This document shows positions 5,608 to 7,230 of a stretch of DNA of 7,230 bases, one piece after another. Made by a program: the position numbers and the translations under genes. Position 1 is the stretch's first letter. Each line of letters starts with the position of its first letter. The stretch is from CAIXRL01 sp964619155 (GTDB lineage: Bacteria > Eisenbacteria > RBG-16-71-46), in contig CAZUEM010000171.1 in the NCBI GenBank assembly GCA_964619155.1, forward strand, positions 1 through 7,230, read 5' to 3'. The notes under the pieces are model-generated. The model did no database searches, was not told the origin of the DNA, and was given only the letters and a program-made list of their open reading frames with translations.

Positions 5608-6954
5608 GACGTGACGCTCCTCGAGCGCCTGCCCGACCCCGTGCTGCTCGCGCTGCCGAACGGCGAGACGCTCTACGCGAACCGCGCGTTCCTCGACCTC
5701 GCCGCGCGCCACGAGGTGGCGGTGAAGCTGTCGGCGCTGTTCGGGCCGCCCGCGCAGGTCGTGCTCGGAGAGGCGCGCCGCAACGGCCGCGCGAGCGCGT
5801 TCCTGCCCCTGGTCGGGTGCGACGAGACCGAGCAGGGCTACCGGATGACCGTGAGCGCCGGCGACGACGACGGCACCCTCGCCGTGCAGCTCACCGACCT
5901 CTCGGAAGAGGTCGCCTGGCGCCACCAGCTCTTTCTGCGCAACAGCGAGCTGACGGTGCTCAACGACATCGGCATGGCGCTCTCCGGCACGCTCGAGATG
6001 GACGTTCTCGCGCGACGCATCTGGGAGCAGACCGGCCGCATGATGGACAACACCCACTTCTTCCTCGCCCTGCACGACCGCGAGGCGGGCGCGATCCAGT
6101 ACGCGCTGTGGGTCGAGGACGGGCGCATCGCCGCGGTCAACCGCACGCGGCCGTTCGAGAACAGCGTCACCGAGCACATGATCGTCGGGCGCCAGCCGAT
6201 GCTGCTGAACGGCGACGTCGCCGGGCAACTGCGCGTGCTGGGCGTGGACCCGATCGGGCGCCCGTGCGCCTCGTTCGTGGGCGTGCCGATCCTCTCGGAC
6301 GGCGAGGCCATCGGCGTGCTGGCGCTGCAGGACTACGAGACCGAGGGCCGCTACGGCCGCCACGAGCTGGGCGTGCTGAACGTCGTGGGCACGCAGGCGA
6401 GCGCGGCGATCCGCAACGCGCGCCTCTACGAGGCGACGCGGGCCGCCTACGACGAGCTGTCGGCGGCGCAGACGCGCCTGCTCGAGTCCGAGCGCCTGCG
6501 CGGCGTCACCGAGACGGTCGGCGCGCTCAACCACGAGGTGAACAACCCGCTCGCCACGATCGTCGGCACCGCGCAGCTGCTGCTGCGCCAGCAGGACCTC
6601 GACGAGGCCACGCGCCAGAAGATCGAGCGTGTGCTCGACGCCGCGAAGCGCATCCAGAACGTCACCGGCAAGATGGCGACGCTCATCCAGGCCAGTTCGC
6701 GGCCCTATCCCGGGCAGACGCAGATCCTGGACCTGCGCCGTTCGCTCGCGCAGGGCGAGCGGGACCCCGCGGGCCTGCGCCGCCCGCACGTGCAGGGCGA
6801 GCGGGACCCTTCGGGCCTGCATCGCGTGGCACGCGAGTTGGCCGCGCAACGGGCGACCGAGGCTGCGCCGCTCCGCGCGCCCGATGGCCCGGCGCCCGAG
6901 TCCGCTCCGCTCCGCGGCCCCGAGGGCCGGGCGCCCGAGGCCGGCGCCGCCTAG
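5608..6954 (+). CDS. PAS-GAF-HisKA sensor protein without HATPase domain (5'-truncated by the gap)
   Basis: The frame is open from the first base after the gap, so the true start is lost; the GTG at 5611 is used for numbering only (447 residues onward). Residues 2-97 are PAS-like (LLERLPDPVLLALPNGETLYANRAF). A short helical linker runs 100-125. Residues about 128-268 are a GAF domain (FVGVPILSDGEAIGVLALQDYE). A helix leads into a HisKA dimerisation/phospho-acceptor domain with the H-box ALNHEVNNPLATIVG, where H308 is the predicted phosphorylation site and E309/N312 match the E-x-x-N pattern linked to phosphatase activity. The second helix ends near 360 (KMATLIQ). The N, G1 and G2 boxes of an HATPase_c domain are absent, and only about 150 bases separate the stop from the next gene, so no such domain follows. 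The tail (about 361-447) is low-complexity with two tandem repeats. It probably senses a ligand and acts as a phosphotransfer or phosphatase partner, or is phosphorylated in trans by another kinase; this is inference. No transmembrane segment is seen, so it is likely cytoplasmic. Confidence 0.8.
   Translation, partial: DVTLLERLPDPVLLALPNGETLYANRAFLDLAARHEVAVKLSALFGPPAQVVLGEARRNGRASAFLPLVGCDETEQGYRMTVSAGDDDGTLAVQLTDLSEEVAWRHQLFLRNSELTVLNDIGMALSGTLEMDVLARRIWEQTGRMMDNTHFFLALHDREAGAIQYALWVEDGRIAAVNRTRPFENSVTEHMIVGRQPMLLNGDVAGQLRVLGVDPIGRPCASFVGVPILSDGEAIGVLALQDYETEGRYGRHELGVLNVVGTQASAAIRNARLYEATRAAYDELSAAQTRLLESERLRGVTETVGALNHEVNNPLATIVGTAQLLLRQQDLDEATRQKIERVLDAAKRIQNVTGKMATLIQASSRPYPGQTQILDLRRSLAQGERDPAGLRRPHVQGERDPSGLHRVARELAAQRATEAAPLRAPDGPAPESAPLRGPEGRAPEAGAA
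6750..6820 (+). repeat. Tandem 42-base repeat in the sensor tail (unit A)
   Basis: Two 29-base copies, at 6750-6778 and 6792-6820, differ at only two bases and are offset by 42 bases, that is 14 codons. In protein they read QGERDPAGL (from residue 381) and QGERDPSGL (from 395). The reading frame is kept. The match at DNA level suggests a recent duplication, in contrast to the old propeller repeats upstream. Confidence 0.8.
6862..6939 (+). repeat. Tandem 39-base repeat in the sensor tail (unit B)
   Basis: Two adjacent 39-base units encode AAPLRAPDGPAPE (residues 418-430) and SAPLRGPEGRAPE (431-443). They are Pro/Ala-rich, in frame, and finish four residues before the stop. The second copy contains a perfect 6-bp inverted repeat, CGGCCC and GGGCCG, around CGA (6915-6929). 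The unit differs in sequence from the repeat just upstream. Confidence 0.75.
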
Positions 6955-6982
6955 CGCCGGGACGCCACCCTCCCCGGCCGCT

Positions 6983-7003
6983 GCAAGCCGCCGGGCGGCC
7001 TGC
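6983..7003 (+). terminator. Weak candidate hairpin after the sensor gene
   Basis: GCAAGCCGC and GCGGCCTGC can form a 9-bp stem with one A-C mismatch and a 3-base loop, 28 bases after the sensor stop. No T-run follows. It may be a terminator or chance pairing. The rest of the 151-base intergenic stretch shows nothing else recognisable. Confidence 0.25.
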
Positions 7004-7105
7004 GTCGCTCCCCGCTCTCCGCGGCCGCCGCACCCGCGCCGCCGGACACCCGCGCCCCGCCGTCTCCGCGTGACCGCGCCGCGGCGCGATGGTATGAAGG
7101 CGCCC

Positions 7106-7230
7106 ATGCCGTTCATCACCGTCGAGAACCTGAGCAAGACCTACCGCCGCGGCTTCGGGATCGGCGGCGCCGCCGGCGCCGTGCGCGCGCTGGACGGCGT
7201 CTCGCTCGCGGTCGAGCGCGGCGAGACGCT
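7106..7230 (+). CDS. ABC transporter ATP-binding protein, N-terminal fragment
   Basis: Only 41 codons are inside the window. The beginning, MPFITVENLSKTYRRG, then VRALDGVSLAVERGET, is the standard start of an ABC ATPase: beta-strand 1, the A-loop aromatic Y13 that stacks on the adenine of ATP, and the A-L-D-G-V-S-L strand leading to Walker A, which would begin just past the right edge. A GFGIGGAAGA insert lies between the A-loop and the RALDGVSL strand, a Gly/Ala-rich spacer seen in several export-type ATPases. I chose the ATG at 7106 because GAAGG (7096-7100) lies 5 bases before it. An in-frame ATG at 7094 would add four residues but lies upstream of that site. Substrate and direction of transport cannot be told from this fragment. 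Confidence 0.85.
   Translation, partial: MPFITVENLSKTYRRGFGIGGAAGAVRALDGVSLAVERGET

Noticed and set aside
6750..6820. CRISPR-like repeats
   Set aside because: There are only two copies, the spacing is 13 bases between the cores, and the repeat lies within a coding frame. No cas genes are present.
5119..7137. Minus-strand frame of 672 codons crossing the N run
   Set aside because: It is translated through undetermined bases and is antisense to the HU and sensor genes, with no motif content.

Overview
This is a very GC-rich bacterial window in which third codon positions are almost all G or C. Every supported gene lies on the + strand. A run of exactly 100 N (5508-5607) marks it as draft, scaffolded sequence, probably a metagenome-assembled or draft genome. 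The secreted beta-propeller protein ends in a FlgD-Ig / type-A-sorting-like tail. Together with the GC content, this suggests one of the phyla around the FCB group, such as Candidatus Eisenbacteria (Eiseniibacteriota) or Gemmatimonadota. That placement is inference from gene style, because there is no rRNA or other phylogenetic marker here.

Layout. (1) 2-868: C-terminal part of a GlcF-type glycolate oxidase iron-sulfur subunit, with both cysteine-rich CCG domains; its N-terminus lies off the left edge. (2) 963-2270: a YcaQ/AlkX-family DNA glycosylase with the Q-x-D catalytic motif. (3) 2348-4948: a large exported protein built of 13-14 Asp-box/BNR-like beta-propeller blades plus a C-terminal FlgD-Ig-like domain. 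(4) 4949-5205: an intergenic region with a plausible sigma70-type promoter, a leader hairpin and a strong ribosome binding site. (5) 5206-5487: an HU-family nucleoid protein. (6) 5508-5607: assembly gap. (7) 5608-6954: a PAS-GAF-HisKA sensor protein, cut at its N-terminus by the gap, which has the phospho-acceptor histidine but no ATP-binding kinase domain and ends in two small in-frame tandem repeats. (8) 7106-7230: the first 41 codons of an ABC transporter ATPase, running off the right edge.

These genes do not form an evident single pathway. The glcF-like and ycaQ-like genes are close enough (94 bases) to share a transcript. The propeller gene and the HU gene look like independent units with their own promoters. 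The linkage of HU to the sensor gene rests only on scaffolding across the gap. No mobile element, CRISPR array, tRNA or rRNA was seen. I did not find a convincing undescribed multi-gene system. The most unusual item is the kinase-like sensor lacking its catalytic domain and carrying a repetitive tail.
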